Shown one piece after another: positions 11,763 to 31,435 of a stretch of 64,000 bases of DNA. Each line of letters opens with the position of its first letter. The first letter of the stretch is position 1. The notes beneath the pieces were generated by a model. That model was not told the origin of the DNA, searched no databases, and saw only the letters and a program-made list of their open reading frames with translations. Source of the stretch: Heliocybe sulcata (Eukaryota; Basidiomycota; Agaricomycetes; Gloeophyllales; Gloeophyllaceae); contig ML213509.1 in NCBI GenBank assembly GCA_004369045.1, forward strand, positions 316,858 to 380,857, written 5' to 3'. The translations under genes were made by a program, and so were the position numbers.

Positions 11763-14386
11763 GTGATATCAGCGTGATTGCGTTGTATACCTGGTGTACG
11801 GCGTTCGAAAATAAACGTTATCGTCGAACATCAGGGATGACGATTCATGAGCACTTAAGCATATCCATGGAGGTCTTAGCCTTCTGCTCGTCTAATAGGC
11901 ACACTAGTCTTCGCAGGTGATGTGGCGAGATCGTTTGGTATAGGGACAGTCAAGTCAAACCAAGTCAATGCAAACACATGTGTATTCTCAGGGCCCACTG
12001 GCACTCTGTGCGTAGACAGCGCTTAGCAGGACGACCATTGTTGCTATTTACTTATGACCCGTACGGTTTGCAGAACCTGCTCTGCGGCTCGCACAATGCA
12101 GCAAATGGTTCGTGAACGCAAGGCTAACCCAAATTCCGAGTTCTTCTGCGAAAGAAGACAATTAGCTCGGCAATACGTGTCTTACGAATTGACTGACTTT
12201 TGCCCGCAACAGATCTCCAAGGACGTGAAAATATTTCTGCACGCCTTGCAGAGGTAGGGAATGCAGTCATCCCAATCCCATTCTCCAGCAAATCCCTCAT
12301 GGGGATGGTCTCTTCATGACTGCGAACACAAAAAGTCACTGAGTGTATGCCCTGCCTTCAGAACAGCGTGGGTCACCTACAGTAAACCCGTTAGCGGGCT
12401 TGCTGCAACGGTAAACATGAGGGGACTTAAGACTTCCGCCACTTCAAACCCGGAACTTCCGTGCGCAGGCGCGAAGGCGGCTGGGCAGGACGCCGTAGGC
12501 ACATTCATTCTCGAGGCAGTGAGCTCTGACGCACTCCATGTATTCAACTAAGATATATTTGGTGTCGGTCCACTCTGCGATGAGATCAGATGGCAGAGAC
12601 GACTGGGCAGCTACAAATAGCTACCTTGGCTAGTGAGGGGTTTCATCCTCTTCAGTAATCCATATTCGCACAACTATTTTCTGTGTCCCATTACTCCCAT
12701 ACTGGCGCTCCGGAGAATAACTGAGTTCTTCGAGGTGCGGTTATACTTCTAGAACTGAGCGAATAATTCGCCATCAAGAATATATTACTCACGCCTTCGC
12801 TCTGGCGTCTCGGAATATTGAATCTTCTTCCCGTGATAAACTGTGCTGTTGCTGCCATTCCCACATTTTGTGAGCATGCTGGAGAAACCCCAGAAGAAAT
12901 TAATCTGAGCGCGCATCCATTTTTGCATCAGCCGCGCTGTCTGCAGTCGGACTATGTGCGCGTTTTCCGTGTCGAGGAGGATGTTGGGCATGATGGTGGG
13001 CGCCAATTGCAAGATGAGCCACAGGGAACAGAACGGGCGGCGGCCACGCCGGGATGAACGGGGGTCGCGGATCACGTGATCCTAGGCTACAGTAAGACCC
13101 TGATCACCAGTTTCCACATGCATGCCACATCGTTTTGCCTTCCTCCTGCGAGTCGCCACTATCCCTCCATACGTGGGTAAGATTCCTTCCAAAAGGCTTC
13201 CGATTCAATTCATACTTACACTCCTCTATCTTACCCCTCCATCTAGCGTTTGTTGGCGGATCGGACAACCACGGTGGCACAACGAGTATGTATCTTCCGC
13301 ACGACATTTTCCGCTGCAGTCGAATCTTCGGAATGTTGCTACTCGATTATCTTGGTGCTTTAGCACTCTTCCCAATTCTCTGTGCTGATCTTGCCTGCAG
13401 GTCGTCTTCCGACACAACATACGCCAGTGCCACATAGAACTTGGACGCCACACCGACTACCTGTACCCGGACACAGATAAGGTCTCTTCCATTTTTTGTT
13501 CCATATTGCGTAGCTAAAAGTGCTACGTTACTGCATGCAGGTATCCCGACATGTCTGTCGCTTCCGACTACGTCCAATACTGGATCACTGCGTGAGGTCT
13601 TCCCTAACCTCCCATTGACTTACCAGGAGCTCATGACCAATTTAGTCCTGAAGATCGGCCTAAATATCAACCAGAACCAGAGTACGCTCATTATACAGGC
13701 ATATATGCGCATCAACTGATCCTGTCAGGCCCGAGATCTCCTCTGCACGCCCTGTGGATAACATTGAAGACATACCAGAGGTTACCTATCGAATGTGGAT
13801 ACCGCCTAAGACTCGTATTCCGTGATTATATGTCACTTATCCCGTGCGCACTGTGGCTGATCATGTCCAATCAGGGTCGGAGTTAATGGTATGGCGCAGC
13901 ACGGCAGGTACGTTCACCCCCATCCATATGCCACCCCATTTCCCCATCTCCACCTTGACGATGAATTGCTTCTAACAATTAATTGCTTCTAAGTGGAGCT
14001 GGGTTCTTCAAACAAGCAGTGACGGTGAACTCGTACCCTGTACCGTCTAGGTCTCGAGCCACGGTACGTCGAATCTTGTCAAAGGCTCACCGCGGTTGTT
14101 CTGTACTTAATGGAGTTCTTCTATCCGGCAGCGTGCAAGCTCACGCGCTGTAAGCGCCAACTCCAGATATAGGTCTATGTCTTTTGATCGAGAGGAATCG
14201 GTCTCTGACACATCCGAAGGACGGGTAGGTCGTGTAATGTTGCTCCATGTGGACCGGACCTGCCTCGATAAGACTACTAACTTTATAATACTCTCAGCAT
14301 GCAAAGGGTTCGTCCTCTTACAGTCTACGACGTAAGGAGCGGTCAAGCCTTTCACTAGGTATGATCCTTTAGCTGCTGAGTGGCAG
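11763..14386. other. Intergenic DNA with weak coding-like fragments
   Basis: No complete gene can be supported. Two places look more coding than background. On the minus strand, 12785-13075 is an open frame with no family resemblance I can name. On the plus strand, about 13122-13900 holds fragments separated by plausible introns (for example one ending cttgcctgcag near 13401), including GRHTDYLYPDTDK and later ARPVDNIEDIPEVTYRMW. They do not join into a clean frame. This may be a decayed gene or one with an exon pattern I could not solve. The rest, 11763-12780 and 13900-14386, shows nothing. Confidence 0.35.
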
Positions 14387-14947
14387 ATGTCTGACGCTCC
14401 AGCTCAAGGCCTCAGAAAGACTGCGTTGAAACGGGACTCTTCCGTAGTCATCAACGAAGAAAAATGCCATTCTCCTCGTCCGTTGCACACGTGCGCAAGG
14501 CTCGCAAAAAGTGTGCCCGCGATACCATGCTTGTGGGGGGACGGCTGCGAGGCGAAAGTGCACGTGCACGGGCTCTGCATCAAAGCGCACGTCGAGAAAA
14601 TGCACTTGAAGAACACTCCAAGTTCCAAATCCGAGATGATCGTCAACTGCAGGTGGGAGTCGCACATCCCAGGCCGCGGGTGCGGCGAAAAGATCAAGTG
14701 GCAGAGCTTCCCGCGGCATGTCGAGGCGGAGAAGCACTTGGGGTTGAGCAGGAATTGCCCGGTGTGCGAGGACAAGATTGGAGATCGGACGGATGCGATC
14801 AAGAGACATCTGAAGGGAGGGTGCAAGGGTTGTCAAGCTCCGGGGTGCACCTATAGGATGTCGAAAAGGGAGATAGCTGCTATTCAGCCTGGGCTTGATC
14901 CGGAAGAGTGGAACCAGCACATCTGCCCCCATCCTGGAAGGAAGTAA
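14387..14947 (+). CDS. Small zinc-finger-like protein, unassigned
   Basis: This is an intronless 186-codon gene, unusual in a neighbourhood where nearly every gene is split. The product has three successive Cys/His-rich blocks. The first is around CLWGDGCEAKVHVHGLC followed by HVEKMH. The second is NCRWESHIPGRGCGEKIKW then FPRHVEAEKH. The third is RNCPVCEDKIG then AIKRHLKGGC. Each has a C-x(n)-C pair followed by His residues, like degenerate C2H2 fingers with unequal loops. A nucleic-acid or protein-binding role is only inferred. Basidiomycete genomes carry many such lineage-specific finger proteins. The start at 14387 is the first ATG of the open frame. Nothing else in the sequence suggests a pathway. 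Confidence 0.65.
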   Translation: MSDAPAQGLRKTALKRDSSVVINEEKCHSPRPLHTCARLAKSVPAIPCLWGDGCEAKVHVHGLCIKAHVEKMHLKNTPSSKSEMIVNCRWESHIPGRGCGEKIKWQSFPRHVEAEKHLGLSRNCPVCEDKIGDRTDAIKRHLKGGCKGCQAPGCTYRMSKREIAAIQPGLDPEEWNQHICPHPGRK

Positions 14948-15166
14948 TAGACCATCGTTTCAATTTAGTCTCGGACCATACGCATAAGAAGTCATATCGC
15001 AAAGGAATTGAGTGCGCGAGATGGTAAGAGTGAAATCGGAAAGCAGAGCCACCCATCAGCGGATTCTGCCGACACCGTGACGCGCTTCATCAATGCATGA
15101 TCACTCTTGGTCCTGGACATCATAGTCGCCTTCCCATTCTTTACTGCTTGCTCCAGCTTTCGACGG

Positions 15167-16291
15167 ATGGCCGTCATGGATAAGAACAGCAACGATGCTG
15201 ATCCGGAAGTCTCGCGTCTCTGGAACCTCATCATGGAGCTCTCAGACCAGCTCGCTCATAATCGAGATACGACGATGCAGTTGCAGGCGCAGTTGGGCAA
15301 TGTTAAAGTCTCTGTTCCGTATTTTTTCACGCGGACTACCTGGTTAATATGGAGGATATCAGGCGCAAGCAATCAACTCCCAGACGGGCTTTGTGTTGCG
15401 GAGGTCAGTCGCGTTCGATAGTCAGGCGAAGTGTTACTTAGAGGCTGAAAGGGCGCAGGTTCAATATGGATAAATCCAAAGGTAACGCATGGCATTGCCA
15501 GCAACCTTTATACGTGGATCTCTGAGAAGGACACGATCATCCAGAGGCGTACGAAGCCGAGCTCGAACGCATGAACACCGCTATGGCCGCAGACAATCAA
15601 GCACTGCAATACGACAACAAGCAGCTCAGCGGCCTAATAAAAGAGTACGAACAGACGCTTGAGTCGGTAATGAGCACTTTCCGAAATCGTGCCGTACGTA
15701 CAGCCCCCGGCCTCCGCTCAATCAACCCTCTGACGTGTCTGCCCGGCCTAACAGAACGAAGTCCAAGATCACGAGCTGGCGTTAATCAAGGAATACGAGG
15801 CACAGCTCATCGCCCGCGAAACGGAGGACCTTGAACAGGAACTGGCAACAAGCACGGCCTTCTCAGAAGCGCTCTCTCGTATATCGAATCTCCTCCGGCT
15901 CACCATGCGTCAAATGAACGGCGAGGACGCGTCTCTGATGCCTCCGGACTATGAGCGCGACCGCATCACCGGCGGAGAACTGCACCATCCGATGCTCGAT
16001 GGGGAACCGGACGAGGAGCCTGCATCGCTCGAACAGGCCGTCGCCGACTGGGCCTTGGACAGGGAGGCGGAATTGGCCAGGCTGGAGAAGGAGAATGAGG
16101 AGTTGAGGAGGCTGGCGGGGCTGCTTCCGGACGCGCCGCTTCGGCCTCCCGTGCACCAGAGGACGGATTCGGAGGGCTCAAGCTTCTTGTCCAGTTTTCC
16201 GAGATTGCAGAAGAATATGCTCGGAGGGCCGCCGGGGTCAGTCGGGCCCTACGGGACATACAAGAAACCGAGGCCTCCGGGGACGGGCTGA
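15167..16291 (+). CDS. SIKE/FGFR1OP2-family coiled-coil protein, probable STRIPAK subunit
   Basis: Exons read by eye join as: 15167 to about 15307 ending LQAQLGNVK; a short exon AQAINSQTGFVLRR; a tiny exon FNMDKSK; then EAYEAELERMNTAMAADNQA onward; and a long last exon to the stop at 16289-16291. The central heptads (NKQLSGLIKEYEQTLESVMS and the following IKEYEAQLIARETEDLEQEL) and the late ELARLEKENEELRRLAGLL resemble the conserved parts of metazoan FGFR1OP2/SIKE. In fungi the same family is represented by SCI1 of Sordaria and Csc proteins of fission yeast. These are small coiled-coil subunits of the STRIPAK phosphatase-kinase complex, which controls cell fusion and septation. The C-terminal about 60 residues are Pro/Gly/Ser-rich. 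The family call rests on heptad pattern and recognised phrases, not on an alignment. Confidence 0.6.
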
Positions 16292-17254
16292 GACTGATTG
16301 GGTTCCGCGAGTCTAGTCGCTTCAGGAGAGCGTTCAAACGTGTCTCTGTCAGGGATGAAGTAACGAGGTTCCGTGCAATTTGCTTCCGACTGTCATGGAT
16401 GGTATTGTCCTCTAATGTCTTGCTGCTGCACTGCGTTGGTGGCGATGCATGGCAAGGGTCGTCTAGAATGAATTTCTCATTTACCTGGTTCAGTATTGAG
16501 TATCGAATATTGAGTATCGAATATTGAAGCTTGAAAGCACGCCGTCCGGTCAGAAAACGGCCACTCCCGAGTGGGCCCCAGGGCGGATTCTAGAATGCAT
16601 TCTCCGACTTTCGTGTGGTTTTCATTTAGAGCTGCCTTTACAGGCAGCTTGGGCTCGGAATGGAACGTAATAATACACGGCTACTGGATGTCCGGACGGC
16701 TACGGTCAGAATTCGATGGAAGGGTTCTGCAATATACAGAATCCAAAACACGAGTGCGATGCTTTCGGGGGTCGTAGGCGGCAGTCCTGAGTGGATCTCT
16801 GAAAACCGACAGGGCATATGGGCATCGTGGCGTAGATATGCATGGGGTAAAAGGCCGTAGCCGAGCCGGTCATTAGCATTATGAAGACGGAACTAGAGTG
16901 TAATGGACAGGCAGGCACAAGCAGAATGAGTATAGTGATGGTGTTACCGTGAAATGATTTACCGGCCTAGTCCTTTAGTGGATCGGTCCCGCACGCGGTA
17001 GCCTGCAGCACTTGTTTCTTGCCTTAGCCGCCGGTCAGCAAGGTTAACAACGGCCGTCCTGTCCCCCTCGCCGTCTATGTCGACGAGCAGCGCGTCGCAG
17101 AGGTCATGGGTAGACGACGAGCTCAGGGTGAGTTCCCTTCTCACGATGATGATGGGCACAGGCGCCTCTGCCTTCCATCTGATGAATTCTGCGCGAACAC
17201 GGGTTATTAACCTTCGGCTGACAGCGTTACTCTGCCCAGTCGCCGACACTGGGC
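16292..17254. other. Intergenic region with a small tandem repeat
   Basis: No gene is supported; small ORFs on both strands lack any recognisable product. A 14-bp unit, attgagtatcgaat, is repeated perfectly at 16495-16508 and 16509-16522, followed by a partial third copy. The promoter of the PH-domain gene must lie at the right end. Confidence 0.5.
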
Positions 17255-20200
17255 ATGTCCGCCTCGTCCAGGCCAGCGTCCCCCAGCATCCCCTTGGCGC
17301 GCCCATTTCGACCCTTCTCACCCACCGCCGACCGAAACAATCCTTTCGCGGACATTTTCATGAGCGGGAGACTGCGAACATCTTCGTCGGCGGGACAGCC
17401 GAGGAAAAGTGGCAAGGGCAAGGAGAAGGAGCCTACCGAGTCCATGGACTCCAACTCCACTGGCTATGGTACGTTCTCATGCTGTATGCGCTGCGTAATA
17501 GCATATATGCTGAAGTCTCGTCATCAAAGACCCGGACCCGCTCGCAGCACCGTATGGCGCGTCTCCATACGCCAACTTCGAGGCCGTCCGCGATACCCGC
17601 CCCGAAATCCCCCCTCACTTCCCTAAAAGACATCGCCACAGCATCCTTGGCGTCGCTTCTGACGCATTAAACTTCAAATTCGGGAAACGGCATAAGTCGA
17701 TAAGGCAACCGCCGCAGCCAATGGTGCTCTCGGAGGTCATCGAAATAACCGCCTCTCGCCGCGACGAGGAAGATGAGGAGCGAGAGCGCCTGCGAGACGC
17801 GGCTGCTCAGTCTATTGGCCTTGGTCCGGACTTCGTCAATTCTCACCACCGCGAAGAAAGCCTGAGCCTTGATGAGGACGACGACGACGACGAAGAAGAT
17901 GGCAGTATGATACCGCTGGACCAGCGGACGATGGACCGTCGTACAGCAGGCGGTGCCTCGACACACGGCTCGACTTTGTCTGTATCAATGTCAATGTCTT
18001 CGGGTCCGTCACAACCTCTAGGACGTCGTCGGAGAGGGGGGTCTCTTGCTCTTTCCACACAGTCTCAAATTAATGCGAGTGGAACACCTGGTCCCTCGGT
18101 TCCACCATTCCCTAGTACAGTTTCGTCTCTCAGCCCATTCGTGCATATGTCCTCCACTCTACCCAAGCACTATCCACCACCTTCCCTCCTCATGCTAGCT
18201 CTATCAAAACAATGGCGAAACAGATTTATAATTCTGTCTTCTCCCGCCTCTCGCCAGCAGCGCACGGGCGGCACTCCCCCAGTTTCCTACTTGCACCTCT
18301 TCAAGTCACCTGAGGGCAACGAACGGGAGCTCGAGCGGCTTGAAATCAACGAGGACAGCGTTGTGTTCATCGCTGATGAGGAAGTCGGCGGTCGCGGATC
18401 TGTAGTCAAGGTCGGCGGCATGGATGTAGGTGCTAAGCGCAGAGAACTCAACGCCGAAGAGAACGGCCAAACAATGTGGCTGCTCCAAATTTCTGACTCT
18501 ACAGAATCGCAGAACTGGATAGCCGCTATCAAGACCGCCATCCTCGCTCAGAGGTATTTGCATTTCTGTCTTATTTGCTCTCAGGCCGTGGATTGACTTC
18601 GTCAAGATCTCTGTCTAAAGGCTTAGGTATTCCCTCGCACTCGTTTTCCGGGCCAGAACCCCGCGGCGATATGGACGTCATGCTGTCGATGAGGGCGCAA
18701 GGGTTGCTTCCCTCGCCCGTGAAGTCCGAGTTTAGCGCCAGCCCACCGCGCTCGCCGCCCACTACAATGACCAGTGTCCTTAACGCAAACGACGCGAACG
18801 GCTCTATTGCAGCATCGCCCACCGGATCATTACGTGGCCACCCAACTCAGAAACCAGTGCAGACGAACGCTGTCTCGGCACTCAAGGGACTTTTCACCAC
18901 ACGCCCGAGATCGCCGTCGCGTGCAAGCCGTACGACGAGCATAGACTCCGATCGTGATACTACAGAGGATACCTTCAGCTCGATGGGCAACAACCTGCTC
19001 AGCATGCTCCGGTCGAACGGGCACGCGGCCGCAGAAAACACAAAGACGCCCGTGTCGTCTCCGAAGCTCCTGCCGATATCCTCGCCGCGGATACCGCCTG
19101 GGCCGATCCTCACGCCCCTGGAGCGGAACTTGCAAAGGAAGATCGTGCAAGACCGCGAGAAGATTGTGCAGGATCGCGAGTCGCTGGAGTGGTCGTTCTC
19201 GGATGTGGGAAAGGAGAACCAGACCCGCCGGTCGTCCGCTGGGTCGCCGTCGCTGCAGCCTCCACCGCGGAAGAGGCCGTGGACGTTGTCATCCGCCGTG
19301 AGCTCAACGCAGGAGCAAGGCACATTTTGTTACAACAATGGAAATGCCAGCATGAGCTTCGGAGTTGGACAGCCAAGTGAGGCGGCAAGCCGCACCCCTG
19401 GCAGTCCCTCCTTATCGGTTTTCTCAGGAGGTAGTGCAACGCCGGAGCAGAAGCCCAGAGCACCTTCGCTGTCATCAGTATCGACGTTCAATTCTGGCGA
19501 GGGCTTGGACAGGTCCAGTTCATTGAATGTCAAGCGCTGGTCGCGGCAAGGTGTTCTGCCCAAACGCTTAACACCGCCCTCGGGTCCTCCGCCTGCTCCG
19601 CCGACGGCCGGCACGGATGTTCAAAGACCGAGGGCACAGACGCTGCACCCATATGCTGCAGAGCGACCGCCCAGCCGATCCTCGTCTCTGTACTCGCCCT
19701 CAAGCCCGCAGAGCTTCGTGTCTGCCATGCCTACATTTGCCAAGCGCGCCTCCAGCTCCTCAGGCCATAGCATCTCCGTTTACAGCAATAACACATCAAA
19801 TACAAGTGCTATCAACATCCCAAACCGTCCTATACCTTCGGGCCGGATGTCCTTGCCTCCTCCCCCAAGACCAGTACCCAATACCGCACTACCGCCTACT
19901 CCCGCTGAGGAGACTGAAGGACGGCCTGGCTCGGCACCGGTGTCCAAATCGTCTTTCCGAGACTCTTTCACTTCTCGGGCGCTCAGGATTTCTCTCATTC
20001 CTCCACGGGTCCCGCCACCGTCATCTGGATTGCCACCGCGGCCTTATGAATCATCTTATCGGTCTCACCGTAGAAGTTCCAGCAGCGGGAGCAACAACGG
20101 ACCTCCGCGGTCGCTTTACTCGATACCCGGCTCTCCAATACCCACCGGTCCTCCATACCCTCCGCCAACAGGGCCACTTCCCTCGCCGCCTGCGTCGCCT

Positions 20201-20806
20201 ACGTCTATTTCTCGTCATCATTCTCTCAAGCAGCGTTTGCGCATACTCAGCGCTCCTACCGCTCCCAGTCCTTTGTCTAATCCACCAGCTACACCAGTGA
20301 CTGCCGCCCTTCGACCTGCGACACCTACCACACCTATTGGCGAACCTATTACAAAGCACCAGAACGACCCTAATTTCCTTCGAGACGTAGATGCATCCAA
20401 AGATGCCACGATTAGCGCTCCCGCTCCCGCTTCATCCGGTCTTGCACCCGTGTCAGATGAACCGCCTGCGCCCGAGTCATCTGATTTGACGGAAATCACG
20501 TCGCTGTCACCCCCGCCCAGACGTGCGTCACGACCCATGCCTACGCCCGCCTTGCGAATTGACTCCTACGAGCCTGCGCAAACTTTGCCTGAGGAAGCAT
20601 TGGTCTCATCGGGTCAAGCTGTGTCCAGGTCCATTACGGAGTCACTCTCGCCTCCATCTCCCCCACGTCGCAGTTCTGATCAAGATATCGCCCTGGACAG
20701 CGACGATACACACGATGAATCGCGAGATCAAACGGCCAAGGATTCATCTTTAACGCTGCTGAAGCAGCACGGTTCTACCGTTTCTCTTGGTATTGTTAGT
20801 ATATAG
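17255..20806 (+). CDS. Large Ser/Pro-rich PH-domain protein
   Basis: The start at 17255 opens MSASSRPASPSIPLARPF. An intron begins near 17468 (gtacgt) and the next exon resumes with DPDPLAAPYGASPYANFEAV. A PH domain lies about 18170-18553: it begins LLMLALSKQWRNRFIILSS, has a YLHLFKS strand, and ends with the helix TESQNWIAAIKTAILAQ. The next intron, 18554-18606, joins AQR in frame to SLSKGLGIPSHSFSG; a nearer acceptor at 18584 would give an early stop. The remaining 730 residues are disordered and Ser/Pro-rich with many PPxP-type stretches, suggesting SH3 or WW partners. PH domains bind phosphoinositides or proteins at membranes, so a cortical or signalling adaptor is inferred. The exact family is not recognised. 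An acidic run (DEDDDDDEED) lies near 17870. The gene converges on Prp8 with a 192-bp gap. Confidence 0.75.
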
Positions 20807-20998
20807 CGTCAAGGATTATCTGGTATGATCTACTTCCCTCTTCATGTAACATTTGATTTTGTGGTCTGGCGCATATTGTTGTACGAGTAGCGCATCTATC
20901 TCAGTATTAACTATCGGAGGTTTAATGGCAAGAGTACGCCTCATTGTAGCATGAATTACATTTTGGAATCTAGAAATACACTGCATTGCAATAACACA

Positions 20999-28754
<7,756 letters not shown>

Positions 28755-29323
28755 CGTCGACGATGGGGGTGGCGACGATGAGAGTGTGTTTGGCTGAGTA
28801 AATACGAACAAGTCCGCGAAATGTTTGTCCCTCATTAGACTCCGTCTTAGTCAGTTCGAATCGACGTTAAATTAATATAAGCCGCGCAATCTACGGATCT
28901 CACGATCACATGGAATTGCCTCCAATATTTCAAGCAGCGTCTAACAATTGCGGAACGCCACCACTTCTTTGAATAGAGAGCGCTGGATTGTACAGCAGAA
29001 TAATGTAGTTAGAGGTGCATGTCACGGTCAAGCCACGAATTCAATACGAAACGGTGCAAACAAGAAAAAACACAGTCCGCGATGGAGACCAGTCGGGAAA
29101 TGGAGTCTTAAGGGAAGGACGAGCTACCATTAAACTGCTGCAGAGAGGTACCTGCGTCGTACAGGCCAGACTTTAATGACATGTGCCTGAGCCAACCCGC
29201 CCATAAAGGTCCGCAGAGAGCAGAAAATATTATCAGGCTGAGGATTTGACGACTGTACGTGAATTGATTGCTCTGCATGCATGACCATGTCCGTGACAGA
29301 CGCGCTCGAGTGTTCGCTTATAT
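28755..29323. other. Intergenic: Prp8 promoter and capping-protein 3' flank
   Basis: These 569 bp separate two minus-strand genes. They contain the Prp8 promoter and the 3' end of the capping-protein transcript. A short poly-A-rich patch lies near 29060. I see no gene. Confidence 0.5.
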
Positions 29324-30578
29324 TCATTGCGACTCCCCGAACACTCCCTTGCTAGCTGACAACTCCGCACCGAGCTTATACCCCATTACCTGCACCGAGC
29401 AATGATCAGTCTCCGTATAAGCATACACAGCAAGTGAGGGCTAACCCTATCCCAGTCAATCTTTGAACGCGTCAAAGGCAACGCACGGCGCAATGCCTTA
29501 AACGTCTTCTCGCTCATCTCCGTGTACGCGTCATTCAGCGAGGTCTGATACTTGCCCTCCTCGTCCTCTATGAGCGCGACCAGCTTTGGCGCAGATGTAG
29601 AAGGGCTGGAGGGTGTTATAGCGGGAGGGAGGGGGATGGTGAGGTTGTGGGTTGTCTCGAGTTGCACCTGCGAGACGTCAACATCGGTCAGTTCCGGTGA
29701 GATAATGAGAAGGACATACATTTCCTTGCTCGTAGTAGTGCACATTCACGAGGATCTTGCCTGACACGACCTCCTGTTCCAAATCGATAGTGTAGGCTGA
29801 CCGCCATCGCCCAGCCCTGTAACCCATATTACGCTGAGATCGTAACAACCGGTAGGTGAGGACGCACCAGAAGTTTGTAGGGTTGTACTTGTTGGCAACA
29901 ATTTGGACTGTAAACTTGCTCGGGGACCCAGGGGTAGCAAACACGGACGCCACACCTTCGTGGAAGTGCGAATTGAGATATGTAAGGGTCGAAGACTCCA
30001 GAGCGGCCCTGCATCATCAGTGAATAGTGGAAGAGGGATGAGGACGGGCCAGATTTATACCTGAAAGGTTCCGGCTCTGTATCTGGCTCCATTGGCTGCG
30101 GGTCGGACGCTTCCTGGAAACGTACGAATAGTAAGGTTTCGGAGGGGGTCTGAGCAGAGGCTACCGACCAGACTCAAATGGTCGAATCTAAAGCTCGTCT
30201 TGGATCTTGGATCCAAGAACCTGTCTTCTTCACCGTCTACCTTCGCTGCCTCGCTTATAATAGACTGTGTGTGTATGAGCACAGCATTCACCAGTGTAGC
30301 ATCCCATCACTCACCTGGTGCTCGCTCCCTGGAACATCTGCTATGATGAACTGGGCTAAGTTGTACTCCTGCAAGGCGGGCAGGACACCCTCCTGCAGAG
30401 AGTCATCGTCCGAGATGATGTTTCGTACGTCTGGTCATCGATAGGTCCTGCTCCGTGAGATGAAGGATGGATGCAATGAGGGCAGAGAGACCTTGCCATT
30501 GAGCACGTCGTTGATCTCTCCAGGCGGCGACTGGAGCAGGAACTTAGCGGCAGCCTGTATGCGTTCAGCAGAGTCCAT
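29324..30578 (-). CDS. CAP1: F-actin capping protein subunit alpha
   Basis: The alpha subunit pairs with a beta subunit to cap barbed ends of actin filaments. The first exon reads MDSAERIQAAAKFLLQSPPG from 30578 and matches the family N-terminus. Further exons give SIISEAAKVDGEEDRFLDPR, the FHEGVASVFATPGSPSKFTV block, AGRWRSAYTIDLE with VNVHYYEQGNVQLETTH (the conserved actin-binding beta-sheet region), and a Pro/Ser-rich insert. The C-terminal helix region is YTEMSEKTFKALRRALPLTR. The last exon ends KLGAELSASKGVFGESQ with TGA at 29324-29326. At least eight short exons are needed. Its start is 173 bp from the divergent mitochondrial ribosomal protein gene, so the two probably share a promoter. 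The symbol follows yeast usage. Confidence 0.93.
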
Positions 30579-30751
30579 GGTTGCTGGCTGCAAAGGTGTG
30601 GTGGGACACTATAATAGTAAGTAATAACCGACTAGCATAAGGAGCAGCAAGAGTATTTATAAGTAGTGTTACTGTGAGAATATAGCTCTGACTGTGGGAG
30701 ACCTCACAATATCTATTCGTTGATCTTCACGGCTTTGCCTTCATTCACGCC
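30579..30751. promoter_or_regulatory. Compact bidirectional promoter, capping protein alpha / mL58
   Basis: Only 173 bp separate the two divergent start codons. The interval is AT-rich with tatttataag near 30654 as a possible TATA-like element for either side. No other motif is convincing. Confidence 0.5.
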
Positions 30752-31318
30752 ATGAAGCCACACTTTCCTGTCTCCCACTTGGGAGGTCTGCGACGTTATG
30801 CCACGAAGGTAACTCCTCGAAAATATATGCCAGCTGAGCGGCCCCCGTCCAAGTACTCGGATCCGCTCTCGACGAGCTCAAACGCAGTCGACACCCAGCT
30901 GGAGAGCAACCTGACCTTTATTCACCGCCCACCCCCGTCACAACCATCGCCCTTCTCGTATACGACCAACCCAGTTTCTCCTTTACTGCGCTCACCAAGC
31001 GAATACTCCCCAGAGGGCGTTCCCCCATACATCAGACCCTCAGCGGAGAAGCAACCGCACCCGCGCATGAGTGACGAGGACCTCGCGGAGCTGAAGAAGC
31101 TTAGGCTACAAAACCCAAGGAAGTGGACGCGATCAGAACTCGCACGCAAGTTCAATTGCTCGGCGCAGTTCGTTGGGATGGTGACCAAGGTACCGAACGT
31201 ACTGAGGAAGGAGATACGGCGGGAGAAGGCTGCGAAGGATGAGGAGGCCAGGATGAAGTGGGGCCCGAGGACGAGGTTGGTGAGGGAGCTTGCGAAGAAG
31301 AAGAGGGAGTTCTGGTAG
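30752..31318 (+). CDS. MRPL20: Mitochondrial large-subunit ribosomal protein L20 (mL58)
   Basis: This is a single-exon gene of 188 codons. The N-terminus MKPHFPVSHLGGLRRYATKV is basic and hydroxylated, consistent with a mitochondrial targeting peptide with cleavage near RYATK. The C-terminal half carries the MRP-L20 domain: MSDEDLAELKKLRLQNPRKW, then the helix-turn-like SELARKFNCSAQFVGMV, then a highly basic tail KWGPRTRLVRELAKKKREFW. Those features are diagnostic for fungal mL58, a component of the mitochondrial 54S subunit. Length is normal for the family. It converges on the SET-Tad3 gene with a 117-bp gap. Confidence 0.9.
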   Translation: MKPHFPVSHLGGLRRYATKVTPRKYMPAERPPSKYSDPLSTSSNAVDTQLESNLTFIHRPPPSQPSPFSYTTNPVSPLLRSPSEYSPEGVPPYIRPSAEKQPHPRMSDEDLAELKKLRLQNPRKWTRSELARKFNCSAQFVGMVTKVPNVLRKEIRREKAAKDEEARMKWGPRTRLVRELAKKKREFW

Positions 31319-31435
31319 CCCGTTTGCATCGCAGATCATGAGGTCGGTATGTCTCAAATGTATCGCGCCGCGAAATGAAATATTCCAGGCTAGGCTACCA
31401 CATCGCTCTAGCGCTGGCGCCGTACACCGTCCTCG

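Noticed and set aside
18585-18620. Acceptor at 18584 for the PH-domain gene intron
   Set aside because: It gives a stop after ten residues, whereas the acceptor at 18606 joins two long open exons in frame.
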